Origin: Clostridia bacterium
GTDB taxonomy: Bacteria; Bacillota; Clostridia; TANB77; CAG-508
Direction: 5' to 3'
Length of the DNA: 64,000 nt
NCBI GenBank assembly: GCA_017517685.1
Contig: JAFWYK010000010.1
Location: 318,499 to 382,498, forward strand
The position numbers were made by a program, and so were the translations under genes. How positions within the stretch are numbered: position 1 is the stretch's first letter; every line of letters starts with the position of its first letter. The notes below the pieces were generated by a model, which worked only from the letters and a program-made list of their open reading frames with translations, did not search any database and had not been told where the DNA came from. Of this stretch, positions 1-8,330 are shown piece by piece.

Positions 1-267
1 TTAGGAGACGCTTTAAAATACATAAAAGAAAATATGAACGTTACAGTATTATCTTTTAAAGGAAAAGTATTTAACGTTGAACCACCTATGTTTGTTGAAT
101 TAGAAGTTACATATACAGAACCAGGATTCAGTGGAAACACAACAACAACATCTGGAAAACCAGCTACACTTGAAAATGGATTAGAAATCTCTGTTCCATT
201 ATTCGTAGAAATTGGAGATGTTTTAAGAATTGATACAAGAACTGGTTTATACATGGAAAGAATTTAA
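1..267 (+). CDS. efp: Elongation factor P, C-terminal part (5' end outside window)
   Basis: The reading frame is open from base 1, so only the last 88 residues are present. They contain the hallmark segments of EF-P domains II and [28 protein letters not shown] and the near-terminal [13 protein letters not shown] enters the ribosomal E site and relieves stalling at polyproline stretches. The gene ends 17 bases before a strong hairpin terminator, so it is the last gene of its transcript. Nothing unusual is visible; identification is secure from the conserved C-terminus alone. Confidence 0.95.
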   Translation, partial: LGDALKYIKENMNVTVLSFKGKVFNVEPPMFVELEVTYTEPGFSGNTTTTSGKPATLENGLEISVPLFVEIGDVLRIDTRTGLYMERI

Positions 268-284
268 TTAATGATATAAAAAAT

Positions 285-310
285 GCAGCGAAGAAATTCG
301 CTGCTTTTTT
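285..310 (+). terminator. Rho-independent terminator of efp
   Basis: A perfect 8-bp stem (GCAGCGAA / TTCGCTGC, 285-292 and 297-304) with a GAAA loop is followed by six T. It lies just after the efp stop codon. Confidence 0.9.
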
Positions 311-316
311 ATTACT

Positions 317-1049
317 TTATTTAAATATAAAATTAGAAATTGTTTGAGCCGTTATTGTTATTTGTTCTTTATTAGATATTTTTGCAATACCGTCATTTTT
401 TTGGAATCCATATGTTCCAAAGAAAGCATGGTTACCACCAGGTATTATTAGTTCTTCTAAATTAGAATTTATATTATTTTTATATTTTGAATATTTTTCT
501 TGATTTAGAATTTTATCTTCAGAACCATATATAGAAAGTACAGGTTTATTTTCTAAATTAGCTGTTGAATAAGATCCTAAAAGAATAATGCCGTTTGAAT
601 TTTTCAGGTGTATTGCTTGCTTGAATTGCAGCCATACTTCCGCCAAGCGAGTGACCACCAATATACCATTGCTTGATTTCTGGGTATTCTACTATAACGT
701 CTTCGGCAGAGTCTATATCAAAAACTGCAAGGTTAAATGGCATTGTTGCAACTATGGTTGTTATTCCTCGATTTGCACATTGAATACCAAGATAGTCATA
801 AGCATTTTCGTCTACTTTTCCACCTGGATAAAAAATAAATCCGGTAGAAGAATTTGATGATTTAAACACTATGTTGTTGTTTTTATCAATTTGTTTTTTT
901 ATAGTGTTGTTAGATGTTAGCTGATTTAAAGTGTTTAAGTCAGCTGGATAATACGTTAAAACATAAATAGAAAATAATGTAATTAAAGACAAAGTGAAAA
1001 ATATAAAAATAATAGATTTTTTTGACAATTTGTTAATATTTAATTTCAT
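317..1049 (-). pseudogene. Alpha/beta hydrolase (Abhydrolase_5-like), interrupted by a -1 frameshift
   Basis: Two overlapping minus-strand frames together make one alpha/beta hydrolase. The first (start ATG at 1049, preceded by AAAGGTG six bases upstream) has an N-terminal membrane anchor (about residues 12-32) and the nucleophile elbow GGHSLGG with Ser134. The second carries the acid (YGSEDKILN) and the histidine (PGGNHAFFG), completing a Ser-Asp-His triad. The frames join if one A is restored in the AAA run at 594-596, which reads EKFKNGIILLGSYS. The 5' frame otherwise ends about nine residues later. This is a recent inactivating deletion, programmed slippage or a homopolymer sequencing error; the intact triad favours a recent event or an error. 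The substrate is unknown. Confidence 0.75.
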
Positions 1050-1070
1050 AATATACACCTTTTGTATTAA

Positions 1071-1100
1071 AATAAAAAACAGCTATCATAAATAGCTGTT
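1071..1100 (-). terminator. Terminator downstream of tRNA-Trp
   Basis: On the minus strand a 9-bp stem (AACAGCTAT / ATAGCTGTT, 1078-1086 and 1092-1100) is followed by a T-rich tract (1071-1077). It begins directly after the tRNA 3' CCA. It also lies just upstream of the hydrolase, so that gene would need read-through or its own promoter. Confidence 0.85.
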
Positions 1101-1175
1101 TGGCAGGGGTAGTAGGATTCGAACCCACACAAGCGGTTTTGGAGACCGATGTGCTACCATTAACACTATACCCCT
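1101..1175 (-). tRNA. tRNA-Trp (anticodon CCA)
   Basis: The minus strand folds as a tRNA. The acceptor stem AGGGGTA/TACCCCT is followed by discriminator G and an encoded 3' CCA. The anticodon loop is CTCCAAA with anticodon CCA, and the T-arm contains GGTTCGAATCC. The outermost anticodon-stem pair appears mismatched (T/C); the rest of the stem pairs. Its own promoter and terminator flank it, so it is a one-gene unit. Confidence 0.95.
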
Positions 1176-1193
1176 ATGAAATTGACATTATTT

Positions 1194-1222
1194 ATGATAA
1201 CATATTAAAAATAAGAATTCAA
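1194..1222 (-). promoter_or_regulatory. Sigma-A promoter of tRNA-Trp
   Basis: Minus-strand TTGAAT (1217-1222), 17-base spacer and TATCAT (1194-1199), with a TGT extended -10, sit about 20 bases upstream of the mature tRNA 5' end. Confidence 0.6.
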
Positions 1223-1317
1223 GTAGAAAATAAAAATATTTATAAAAAGTTTGTTTTTTGGAAAGATAATAAAAAGTAATATTACTAAAATGTATTTTAA
1301 TTGTAATATAAACTTAA

Positions 1318-1346
1318 TTGTATTAGAAATTACTCAATGTTATACT
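1318..1346 (+). promoter_or_regulatory. Sigma-A promoter of the sortase operon
   Basis: TTGTAT (1318-1323), 17-base spacer and TATACT (1341-1346), with TG one base upstream of the -10. It lies 42 bases before the start of the secreted substrate gene. Confidence 0.65.
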
Positions 1347-1387
1347 ATTAATATCAATTGAAAAGGGTAATTTGAAAGGGGAAACAA

Positions 1388-2041
1388 ATGAGAAAAATTT
1401 CAAAATTATTAACAATGTTATTAGTAATATTAGCTGTAATTACAATAACATTAACTGTAAAAGCTGAAACAAAAGACTTAAGTTCTTATATAAACGAAAG
1501 TCATGAAATAAATGGAATGGTATTAGAATTAACTAATGCTGAAAAAACAGCATTAACAGCGTATATTGATCAATATGTTGATAATGCAACTGCTGATGAT
1601 ATTTTAAAAGATATTGCTTCAGTAGAAAAGTTAATTAAGAATACTCAAAAATCTGATGTAAACGACATTGACCCAGCAGTTATTAAAAGTGCTGTTGATA
1701 TAGCAAAAAGAGCTTGCCAAAAAGCTGGTTTAACATTAGCAGCAAACACAACTGACAAAACATATAAAATTACTAAAAATAGTGATGGAACTTCTGTAAT
1801 AACAGGAACATATACAAATAAAATTACATCTGGTAAAGTAGAGAACAAAGTTGAAAATAAAGTAGAGAATAAAAAAGAAGATGTAAAAGAAAACACAACA
1901 AATACTACAAAAACTGAGACTAAGAAAGAAACAACAAAAGAAGATACAAAATTATTATATACAGGATATAATCCAGTTTTATATGTAGTTGCTGTATTAG
2001 TGATAGTTGCCATTGCAGTTGTTGCTAAAAAAAGAGTGTAA
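1388..2041 (+). CDS. Secreted protein with sortase-type C-terminal sorting signal
   Basis: The 217-residue protein has a signal peptide (1-26, ending VKA), a mostly helical charged ectodomain (about 27-150), a Lys/Thr/Glu-rich linker with three near-identical VENK repeats (about 151-187), and a tail made of LLYTG (189-193), a hydrophobic segment and the basic end KKRV. That tail is a cell-wall sorting signal in layout, but the motif is LLYTG rather than LPXTG. The sortase gene starts six bases downstream, so this is very probably its dedicated substrate. RBS GAAAGGGGAAAC precedes the ATG. The ectodomain is not a family I recognise. Export is well supported; wall anchoring is inferred. Confidence 0.8.
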   Translation: MRKISKLLTMLLVILAVITITLTVKAETKDLSSYINESHEINGMVLELTNAEKTALTAYIDQYVDNATADDILKDIASVEKLIKNTQKSDVNDIDPAVIKSAVDIAKRACQKAGLTLAANTTDKTYKITKNSDGTSVITGTYTNKITSGKVENKVENKVENKKEDVKENTTNTTKTETKKETTKEDTKLLYTGYNPVLYVVAVLVIVAIAVVAKKRV

Positions 2042-2047
2042 CTAATA

Positions 2048-2659
2048 ATGACAAAGATTATGAAAATTATAAAAGCAGCTATTAAATCAATAATAGTTGC
2101 TTTTTTGTTCGTTGTTGCGATTTGTGCGTGTGTAATTTTTATAGGTAAAGAAGAGATTGCAATGGTATCCTATGTTTTACAACTTATTACTGTTCAAGAA
2201 GATAATGTTCAGAAGATAATTCCAACTTTAGAAGATGGAGTGCTTACTAATTATCCAACTTTTGGAACAAAATATGCTACGTTAAAAATTCCAACAATAG
2301 GACTAGAACAACCTGTATATTATGGAGCTAATAATACAATTTTAAATAGTGGTATAGCTCATGATGAAAAATCATATTTCCCGGGAGAAGGGGGAAGTAT
2401 AATCTATGCAGGACATAACTTTTCAACAATTTTAGCTAATCTACCAAAAATGAATGAAGGAGATGCAATAATAGTAGAATCAAATTATGGTACATTTGAA
2501 TATGTAATGGTTGGTTCAAAGATTATTAAAGAAACAGATGTTGAACAAGTTCCAATTCAAAAAGAAAAAGAGATGTTAATGATATATACATGCTGGCCTA
2601 TTAATAATATAAGTCATGCCACAGAAAGATTTGTTGTATATGCAAATTTAGTAAAATAA
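2048..2659 (+). CDS. srtD: Sortase, class D-like
   Basis: The 203-residue protein has an N-terminal membrane anchor (about 11-32) and a sortase fold. Catalytic residues are visible: His123 in YAGHNFS, Cys182 in the TLXTC-like IYTCWP, and Arg194 in ATERFVVYA. Sortases cleave a sorting signal and transfer the protein to the peptidoglycan precursor or a pilin subunit. Size, the TCWP motif and the one-substrate/one-sortase layout fit class D of Clostridia and Bacillus; class E is an alternative. It is co-transcribed between the candidate substrate and a membrane protein. The ribosome binding site is weak, suggesting coupling to the upstream gene. Confidence 0.88.
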   Translation: MTKIMKIIKAAIKSIIVAFLFVVAICACVIFIGKEEIAMVSYVLQLITVQEDNVQKIIPTLEDGVLTNYPTFGTKYATLKIPTIGLEQPVYYGANNTILNSGIAHDEKSYFPGEGGSIIYAGHNFSTILANLPKMNEGDAIIVESNYGTFEYVMVGSKIIKETDVEQVPIQKEKEMLMIYTCWPINNISHATERFVVYANLVK

Positions 2660-2671
2660 ATGAGGTTTAAA

Positions 2672-3565
2672 ATGAATTTTTTAAAGAGGGTTGTTAGTTT
2701 AATTTCATCATTTATTTTGGTTTTATCGTTAGGTATAATGCTTGCGAATAATTTAGTAAAAACAAAACTTCTTGATAAAGATTATATTGAAGAAAAAATG
2801 AAAGAGTCTGAATTTCATGAACAAATATCTAGAGAAATTCAAAGTTCATTTGATGAATATTCGCTTCAATCAGGTCTTCCTGAAGGAACATTAGATGATT
2901 TATTTACTGATTCTATGATAGAAAGAGATGTAAGTAGTATATTAAATTGTGTTTATGACGGAACACAAATATCATTAAGTGATAAAGCTGTAAGAGAAAA
3001 ATTAGACGAAAAAATAAACAATTATATAGAATCTCAAAATATGCTTTTAACAGCGGAAGGAAAAGCTAATATTGAGACTTTTAAAGAAATAATAGTAGAA
3101 GAGTATAAAAACAATATAAATATATCTAGTAAAGGATATGTAAAACTTCATGAAATAGTTATGAAGTTTAAAAGTGTTTCAGATGAGATTGGATTATTAC
3201 CATGGATGCTAGTTTTTGTTTTTGGCGCGTTAATAATATGGTTGAATTCAAATAATTTATTAAGAGCTATGAAACATATATCTACTTCAATATTATCTTT
3301 TGGTATGTTATTAAAAATAAGTGTTATGATAATAATTAAAACAGTAGATTTAGATAACTTAATTTTAATGACGATGTCTATTACAAATTTTGTTATTAAT
3401 ATTGTTAAAGAAGTATTACTAGAATTTTCTGATATAGGTATGTTTTGTATGTTCTGTGGACTTGTTGGCGTAATCGCAGCAGAAACATTAAAGGGTAATT
3501 TAGAAGAACAAGTAGAGAAAAAAGAAAAAGAAGTAAAACCATATAGAAGAAAGCTAAAAAGATAG
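2672..3565 (+). CDS. Sortase-operon membrane protein of unknown function
   Basis: I do not recognise a named family. The protein has an N-terminal helix (about 5-27 from this start), a roughly 140-residue hydrophilic mostly helical extracytoplasmic region, about three more membrane helices (VFVFGALIIWL, LLKISVMIIIK, FCMFCGLVGVIAA) and a Lys/Arg/Glu-rich cytoplasmic tail. An in-frame ATG at 2660 directly abuts the sortase stop, but GAGG at 2662-2665 sits six bases before the ATG at 2672, which is preferred. Adjacency suggests a role with the sortase or its substrate, such as an accessory or presentation protein; this is inference from context only. Confidence 0.7.
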   Translation: MNFLKRVVSLISSFILVLSLGIMLANNLVKTKLLDKDYIEEKMKESEFHEQISREIQSSFDEYSLQSGLPEGTLDDLFTDSMIERDVSSILNCVYDGTQISLSDKAVREKLDEKINNYIESQNMLLTAEGKANIETFKEIIVEEYKNNINISSKGYVKLHEIVMKFKSVSDEIGLLPWMLVFVFGALIIWLNSNNLLRAMKHISTSILSFGMLLKISVMIIIKTVDLDNLILMTMSITNFVINIVKEVLLEFSDIGMFCMFCGLVGVIAAETLKGNLEEQVEKKEKEVKPYRRKLKR

Positions 3566-3585
3566 TGAAAAATGGTGTTTTTCTA

Positions 3586-3614
3586 TTTACAAAAAGCAAA
3601 AAATAAAATAAAAT
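3586..3614 (+). promoter_or_regulatory. Putative sigma-A promoter of the VWA/XpaC/TelA operon
   Basis: TTTACA (3586-3591), 17 bases and TAAAAT (3609-3614), 43 bases before the TTG start of the first gene. The surrounding DNA is very A-rich, so chance matches are likely. Confidence 0.4.
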
Positions 3615-3657
3615 TATATAGATGGAAAAAGTATAAAAAATAGTTGGAGGGACTGAA

Positions 3658-5280
3658 TTGAAAAGAAACGCAGCTTTAAGTGCAATGCTATTAATTTTTA
3701 TAGGAATGATGATTGCGTTGCTTGTTTTAACTGAATCAAATAAAGTTGAAGACTATGTTAATAAAATTGAATCATCAGCTACTTCAGAAGGAGAGAATGT
3801 AGAGAGAAGTCTAAGAATTATTTCTAGTACAGAGAATAAAGACTTAGAACCAATTATTAAAGAGTTTGAAACAAAACATGAAATGAACATTGAGATAGAG
3901 TATGCTGGTACTTTAGAGATGATGGATCTTTTAAATAATGGTGCTGATTATGATGCAGTATGGGCTTCAAATTCAATTTGGTTATATATGCTTGAAGATA
4001 CTGTAAAATTATCGGAAACAAAATCAACAAGTATTAATCCAATAATATTTGCTGTAAAGAATTCTAAAGCTACTGAATTAAATTTTATAGGTAGAGATAT
4101 TTTTACTCAAGAAATTGTTGATGCAATTAGAAATAATCAATTAAAATTTAGTATGTCAAATCCAACACAAACAAATTCAGGAGCAACAGCTTATTTAGGT
4201 TTATTATCTACATTAGCAGGAAGTCCAGAAGTGTTAAAACTTGAACATATTCAAAATGAAGAAATAAAAAATAATATGCAAGCTATTTTTAATGGTTTAC
4301 AAAGATCAGCTGGTACTGAAGAATATTTAGAAACAATGTTTTTAAATGGAGAATATGATGCAGTTGTAACTTATGAATCAACAATTATTAATTTAAATAA
4401 AAAATTAAGTGCTGTAGGTGATACTTTATATGCACTATATCCAGTTGATGGAGTTTCAATTTCAGATTCACCTTTAGCATATATTGAAAATGAAGAATCA
4501 AATAAAAAAGAAATATTTTTAGAGTTTCAAAAATATATTTTAAGCGAAGAAGGACAAGAGAAATTAGCTTCTTGTGGAAGAAGAACATGGTATGGTGGAG
4601 TGTCAGATGATGTTGACTTTACTATATTTAATCCTGTTTGGGGAATAGATACAAGAAGATTTATAGTTCCAATTAAATTCCCAAGTAAAACTATTATAGA
4701 AGAAGCTTTAAAATTATATCAAGAACAATATAGAAAACCACAATATACAATTTTTGCATTAGATTATTCAGGAAGTATGTCAGGAAATGGATATAAACAA
4801 TTATGTGATGCTATGGAATACATATTAACTGAAGAAGCAGAAAAAGATTTATTACAATATAATGAAAAAGATAAAATAACAGTTATTCCATTTTCAACAG
4901 GAGTTATTGATATATGGAACACTATAAATGGTAAAAATACAAAAGACATTTTAAATAATATATTAACTTTAAAACCATCAGGATCTACAAATATTTATGA
5001 TACAGGCATAACTGCTTTAAATCAAATAAGAGCAGAAGATTTTGATACATATAATGTTTCTGTAATTATTATGACAGACGGATTATCAAATATGGGAAGT
5101 TTTTATGACTTTGAGCAAAGATATAAATTAGAAAATGTTGATGTGCCTTTTTATTCTATTATGTTTGGAAGTGCGTTTGAAGAAGAATTACAAAATATAG
5201 CAGATTTAACAAATGCTAAAGTATTTGATGGAAAAACAGATTTATTAAAAGCATTTAAAGAAGTGAGAGGTTATAATTAA
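3658..5280 (+). CDS. Substrate-binding and VWA domain protein
   Basis: Start codon TTG is fixed by GGAGG seven bases upstream. The 540-residue protein has one N-terminal membrane anchor (7-26), a periplasmic-binding-protein-like domain (about 50-340, molybdate/ABC solute-binding type) and a C-terminal von Willebrand A domain (about 362-535). The metal-ion-dependent adhesion site is complete: D369, S371 and S373 in DYSGS, T444 in SGSTN, D474 in MTDG. There is no lipobox, so it is held by the anchor and faces outward. It opens a four-gene operon with XpaC-like, a second binding protein and TelA. An intact MIDAS suggests metal-dependent binding of a protein ligand. Function of this domain pair is not established. 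Confidence 0.82.
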   Translation: MKRNAALSAMLLIFIGMMIALLVLTESNKVEDYVNKIESSATSEGENVERSLRIISSTENKDLEPIIKEFETKHEMNIEIEYAGTLEMMDLLNNGADYDAVWASNSIWLYMLEDTVKLSETKSTSINPIIFAVKNSKATELNFIGRDIFTQEIVDAIRNNQLKFSMSNPTQTNSGATAYLGLLSTLAGSPEVLKLEHIQNEEIKNNMQAIFNGLQRSAGTEEYLETMFLNGEYDAVVTYESTIINLNKKLSAVGDTLYALYPVDGVSISDSPLAYIENEESNKKEIFLEFQKYILSEEGQEKLASCGRRTWYGGVSDDVDFTIFNPVWGIDTRRFIVPIKFPSKTIIEEALKLYQEQYRKPQYTIFALDYSGSMSGNGYKQLCDAMEYILTEEAEKDLLQYNEKDKITVIPFSTGVIDIWNTINGKNTKDILNNILTLKPSGSTNIYDTGITALNQIRAEDFDTYNVSVIIMTDGLSNMGSFYDFEQRYKLENVDVPFYSIMFGSAFEEELQNIADLTNAKVFDGKTDLLKAFKEVRGYN

Positions 5281-5281
5281 A

Positions 5282-5938
5282 ATGAGCGAAGGAAATAACA
5301 AATCATACAAGGATATGTTAATATCAGCAGTTGTTGGAGGAGCATTTTTTGCTGTTCCTTATCTTGGATTAGGATTATCTGTATTACCTTCTTTAGGTAT
5401 AGCTGCAGTTGCATTCGGTGCAGGAAATTTAATGTTATCTGAATCAGCAAAACCTAAGCCAATGATGGAAGTAACAACAGGTTTGGAAGATAATAAAACA
5501 TTCTTTGAAAAGATTGCGGTAGCTAAAAGACAAAATGCGGAAATATATTCATTACTTCATAGAGTAGAAAATAAAGAATTAATAGCTAATTTAAGAGAAT
5601 TACATGGAACTGTTGCTAAAATTATTACAACAATTGAAAAAGCACCAGAGAAAGCTGCAAAGGCAAATACTTTTTTTAGCTATTATTTACCAGTAACAGT
5701 TAAAATACTAAATAAATATGATCTAATAGAAAATCAAGATTTATCAAGTGAAGAAAGCAAAAAAATGATGCAAACAACAGAGCAAATGGTTGTTAAGATT
5801 AAGAATGCTTTTGAAGATCAATTAGCAAAATTGTATCAATCAGATATAGTTGATACAGATGCTGAAATGAAGGTGTTTGAATCAATGCTAAATGCTGAAT
5901 CATTTGGAAATGAAGATCACTTTAATTTAAAGAAATAA
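5282..5938 (+). CDS. xpaC: XpaC-like (5-bromo-4-chloroindolyl phosphate hydrolysis family) membrane protein
   Basis: The 218-residue protein has a Gly/Ala-rich double membrane segment near the N-terminus (about 11-52) and a cytoplasmic helical domain. This layout and its position with TelA match the XpaC family, which in Bacillus sits beside a TelA homologue (yceH). The family name comes from an indirect chromogenic phenotype; real enzymatic activity is unproven. It starts one base after the upstream stop, so translation is probably coupled. Likely the membrane partner of TelA in this operon (inference). Confidence 0.72.
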   Translation: MSEGNNKSYKDMLISAVVGGAFFAVPYLGLGLSVLPSLGIAAVAFGAGNLMLSESAKPKPMMEVTTGLEDNKTFFEKIAVAKRQNAEIYSLLHRVENKELIANLRELHGTVAKIITTIEKAPEKAAKANTFFSYYLPVTVKILNKYDLIENQDLSSEESKKMMQTTEQMVVKIKNAFEDQLAKLYQSDIVDTDAEMKVFESMLNAESFGNEDHFNLKK

Positions 5939-5952
5939 AGGAGGAATTTTCT

Positions 5953-7098
5953 TTGAGCAAAAGAGTACTGGGTGTAATTTTGTTTATAGTTTTAATTGCA
6001 CTAATTATAGGAATAAAAGTTTATAATGATAATGAAACAGAAATAGAGAGTGCCATAGAAACAATTAAAGAAGAAACACTAACAGATGTAACTATAGCTG
6101 TTGGCGGTGGAAAAGAAGATTTCATTGCTGATGAGAGAGTAGTTGAAATAATGAAAACAAAATATGGTATTAATCCAATATATGATACTTGGAGTAATGG
6201 AAAAATAATAAAGGATCCACTAACAAGAGAAAGCGATAAAAGCAGTTATGATTTAATGTTCTGTTCAGATCAAAGATTTTATGATTATTATAAATTACCA
6301 GCAGATAGAAGCAAAGGAGAGGCTTCAAGATATACTGTACTTAATGGAGGTTTAACATTAAATACACCGATAGTTATTTATAGCTGGGGAGATGTAACAA
6401 ATGCTTTAATGAATGAAGGAATTGTTACACAAATTAATGATGTATATTATATAACAGATATGAATAAATTATTAAATTACATATTAGAAGGGAAGAAATG
6501 GGCTGATATAGGTCTTCCAATGTTATATGGAAATATTAACATTGCTTCTACAGATCCAGTTACATCTTCTCCTGGAGCTACATATTATGGACTACTTCTA
6601 TCAATAATGTGTGGTGGATATGTAACAGATAGTGGTGTAAATGAAAATATGCCAAGATTAAAACAATTTTATGAAAAGTCAGGTTATATGAATAATACAC
6701 CAGCAGACTTGTTTGAAAAATATTTAAAAACAGGAATGGGTGGAGCGCCTATGATTGTTGATTATGAAAAAAGTATAGTTGAATTTGCTACATCAAATCC
6801 AAGTGGTTTTGAACAAGTAAAAGATGATATTAGAATATTATATCCAACTCCAACAATTTGGAATTCACATTGTATAGCTACATTTACTCAAGAAGGTAAT
6901 TTGTATAATAATGTATTTGAAGATCCAGAAATTCAAAAAATAGCTTGGGAAAAATATGGATTCAGAACAGGTGTAAGCGCTGGAAATTATGATGTTAGTT
7001 CTTTAGGAATAACTGGAATTCCACAAACAATTACAAGTTTAGTAACAAGTTTAAAAATGGATAGATATGAAAATTTAATTAATTATTTAAGTCATTAA
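5953..7098 (+). CDS. Membrane-anchored extracellular solute-binding-like protein
   Basis: TTG start with GGAGG eight bases upstream. The 381-residue protein has an N-terminal anchor (about 5-22) and then a binding-protein-like fold. Segments such as IAVGGGKEDF near the start, STDPVTSSPGATYYGLLLS in the middle and MIVDYEKS late in the chain parallel the SNPTQTNSGATAYLGLLS and VVTYEST segments of the first gene in the operon, so the two binding domains are probably related. No permease or ATPase gene is nearby, so import is unlikely; sensing or scaffolding outside the membrane is more plausible. The ligand is unknown. Confidence 0.68.
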   Translation: MSKRVLGVILFIVLIALIIGIKVYNDNETEIESAIETIKEETLTDVTIAVGGGKEDFIADERVVEIMKTKYGINPIYDTWSNGKIIKDPLTRESDKSSYDLMFCSDQRFYDYYKLPADRSKGEASRYTVLNGGLTLNTPIVIYSWGDVTNALMNEGIVTQINDVYYITDMNKLLNYILEGKKWADIGLPMLYGNINIASTDPVTSSPGATYYGLLLSIMCGGYVTDSGVNENMPRLKQFYEKSGYMNNTPADLFEKYLKTGMGGAPMIVDYEKSIVEFATSNPSGFEQVKDDIRILYPTPTIWNSHCIATFTQEGNLYNNVFEDPEIQKIAWEKYGFRTGVSAGNYDVSSLGITGIPQTITSLVTSLKMDRYENLINYLSH

Positions 7099-7157
7099 GA
7101 TATAGATATATCTGAAATATAAACAAGAGAAAAAATAAATTTAGGAGGGTAAAACCA

Positions 7158-8330
7158 ATGAGCGAAAAAGAAGCAGAAGTATTAGAACTTAAAGTAGAAC
7201 CTAAAAAAGAGGTTGAAAAAATTGAGAAAGAAATTTTAAATGGAGAAGCTGTAACAGAAGAAAAAGTTGAAAGTTCATTAAATTATGATCTTTTAACAGA
7301 TGAAGAAAAACAAGCTATTGATGAATTTTGTGCTAAAGTAGATGTTAGTGATACAACACAAATATTACAATATGGTGCTGCAGCTCAAAATAAAATTTCA
7401 ACATTCTCAGATAGTGTTTTACAAAATGTAAAAACAAAAAATACAGGAGATGTAGGAGATTTATTATCAGATTTAGTTGTTCAAGTTAAAGATTTTGATA
7501 CTGATGTTCCTGAAAGTTTAAATCCAAAAGGATTATATGGCTTATTCTTTAATGCAAAAAAACAAATTGAAAAAATGATAACAAAATTCAATAAAGTAGA
7601 AACTAATGTTGCAAAAATTGAAGCAAAATTAGAATCACAAAAAATTAGAATGTTAAAAGATATTACAATATTCGATACAATGTATGAGAAAAACTTAGAA
7701 TACTTTAAAGAATTATCATTATATATAATTGCTGGTGAGAAAAAATTAGAAGAACTAAGAACTGTTACATTACCAGAATTACAAAAGAAAGCTGAAGAGT
7801 CAGGAGAACAAGCTGATATTCAAGCTGTTAATGATATGGTAAATATGATTAATAGATTTGAGAAAAAAATCTATGATTTAAAAACAACAAGAATTATCTC
7901 AATTCAAATGGCACCACAAATTAGATTAATTCAAAATAATGATAGTGAATTAGTTGAAAAAATTCAAAGTTCATTAATTAACACAATTCCACTTTGGAAA
8001 AACCAAATTGTTATTTCTTTAGGATTAGCTAATTCAAAAGCTGCTTTAGGAGTACAAAAACAAGTTTCTGATACAACAAATGAAATGTTACAAAGAAACA
8101 GTGAAATGTTAAAACAAGGAACAATTGAAATTGCAGAAGAATCTGAAAAAGCAATTGTTAATGTAGAAACACTTCAAAAAACAAATAAAGATATTATTGA
8201 AACATTAGATAAAGTTCTTGAAATTCATCAAAATGGAAGAATTAAGAGAGTTGAAGCTGAAAAAGAATTATTAACTATCGAAAAAGAATTAAAAGATAAA
8301 TTATTAGAAATTAAAATAGATAATCAATAA
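7158..8330 (+). CDS. telA: TelA family (toxic anion resistance) protein
   Basis: The 390-residue acidic, almost wholly helical protein lacks a signal peptide and fits the TelA/YceH family in length and composition. Matching central and C-terminal segments include NAKKQIEKMITKFNKVE, RIISIQMAPQIRLIQNN and LVEKIQSSLINTIPLWK. Members are linked to tellurite, lantibiotic and envelope-agent tolerance, with no defined biochemical activity. An RBS (AGGAGGG) lies nine bases before the ATG. It is the last gene of the VWA/XpaC operon; partnership with XpaC is a recurrent gene association. Its stop overlaps a small convergent ORF by seven bases. Confidence 0.85.
   Translation: MSEKEAEVLELKVEPKKEVEKIEKEILNGEAVTEEKVESSLNYDLLTDEEKQAIDEFCAKVDVSDTTQILQYGAAAQNKISTFSDSVLQNVKTKNTGDVGDLLSDLVVQVKDFDTDVPESLNPKGLYGLFFNAKKQIEKMITKFNKVETNVAKIEAKLESQKIRMLKDITIFDTMYEKNLEYFKELSLYIIAGEKKLEELRTVTLPELQKKAEESGEQADIQAVNDMVNMINRFEKKIYDLKTTRIISIQMAPQIRLIQNNDSELVEKIQSSLINTIPLWKNQIVISLGLANSKAALGVQKQVSDTTNEMLQRNSEMLKQGTIEIAEESEKAIVNVETLQKTNKDIIETLDKVLEIHQNGRIKRVEAEKELLTIEKELKDKLLEIKIDNQ

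Noticed and set aside
588..857. 89-codon plus-strand ORF inside the hydrolase region
   Set aside because: The minus strand encodes recognisable hydrolase motifs there; the plus-strand product resembles nothing and lacks an RBS.
1842..1875. Short direct repeats GTAGAGAA/GTTGAAAA coding for VENK
   Set aside because: They are an in-frame low-complexity linker in a surface protein, not a CRISPR or mobile repeat.
1645..2013. 122-codon minus-strand ORF
   Set aside because: Antisense to the Lys/Thr-rich linker of the secreted protein; its Val/Phe/Ser-rich product is an artefact of the repeats.
7099..7120. AGATATAGATATATCT near-palindrome between the second binding protein and telA
   Set aside because: Simple TA-rich sequence, no T-run and no clear stem stability; treated as chance.
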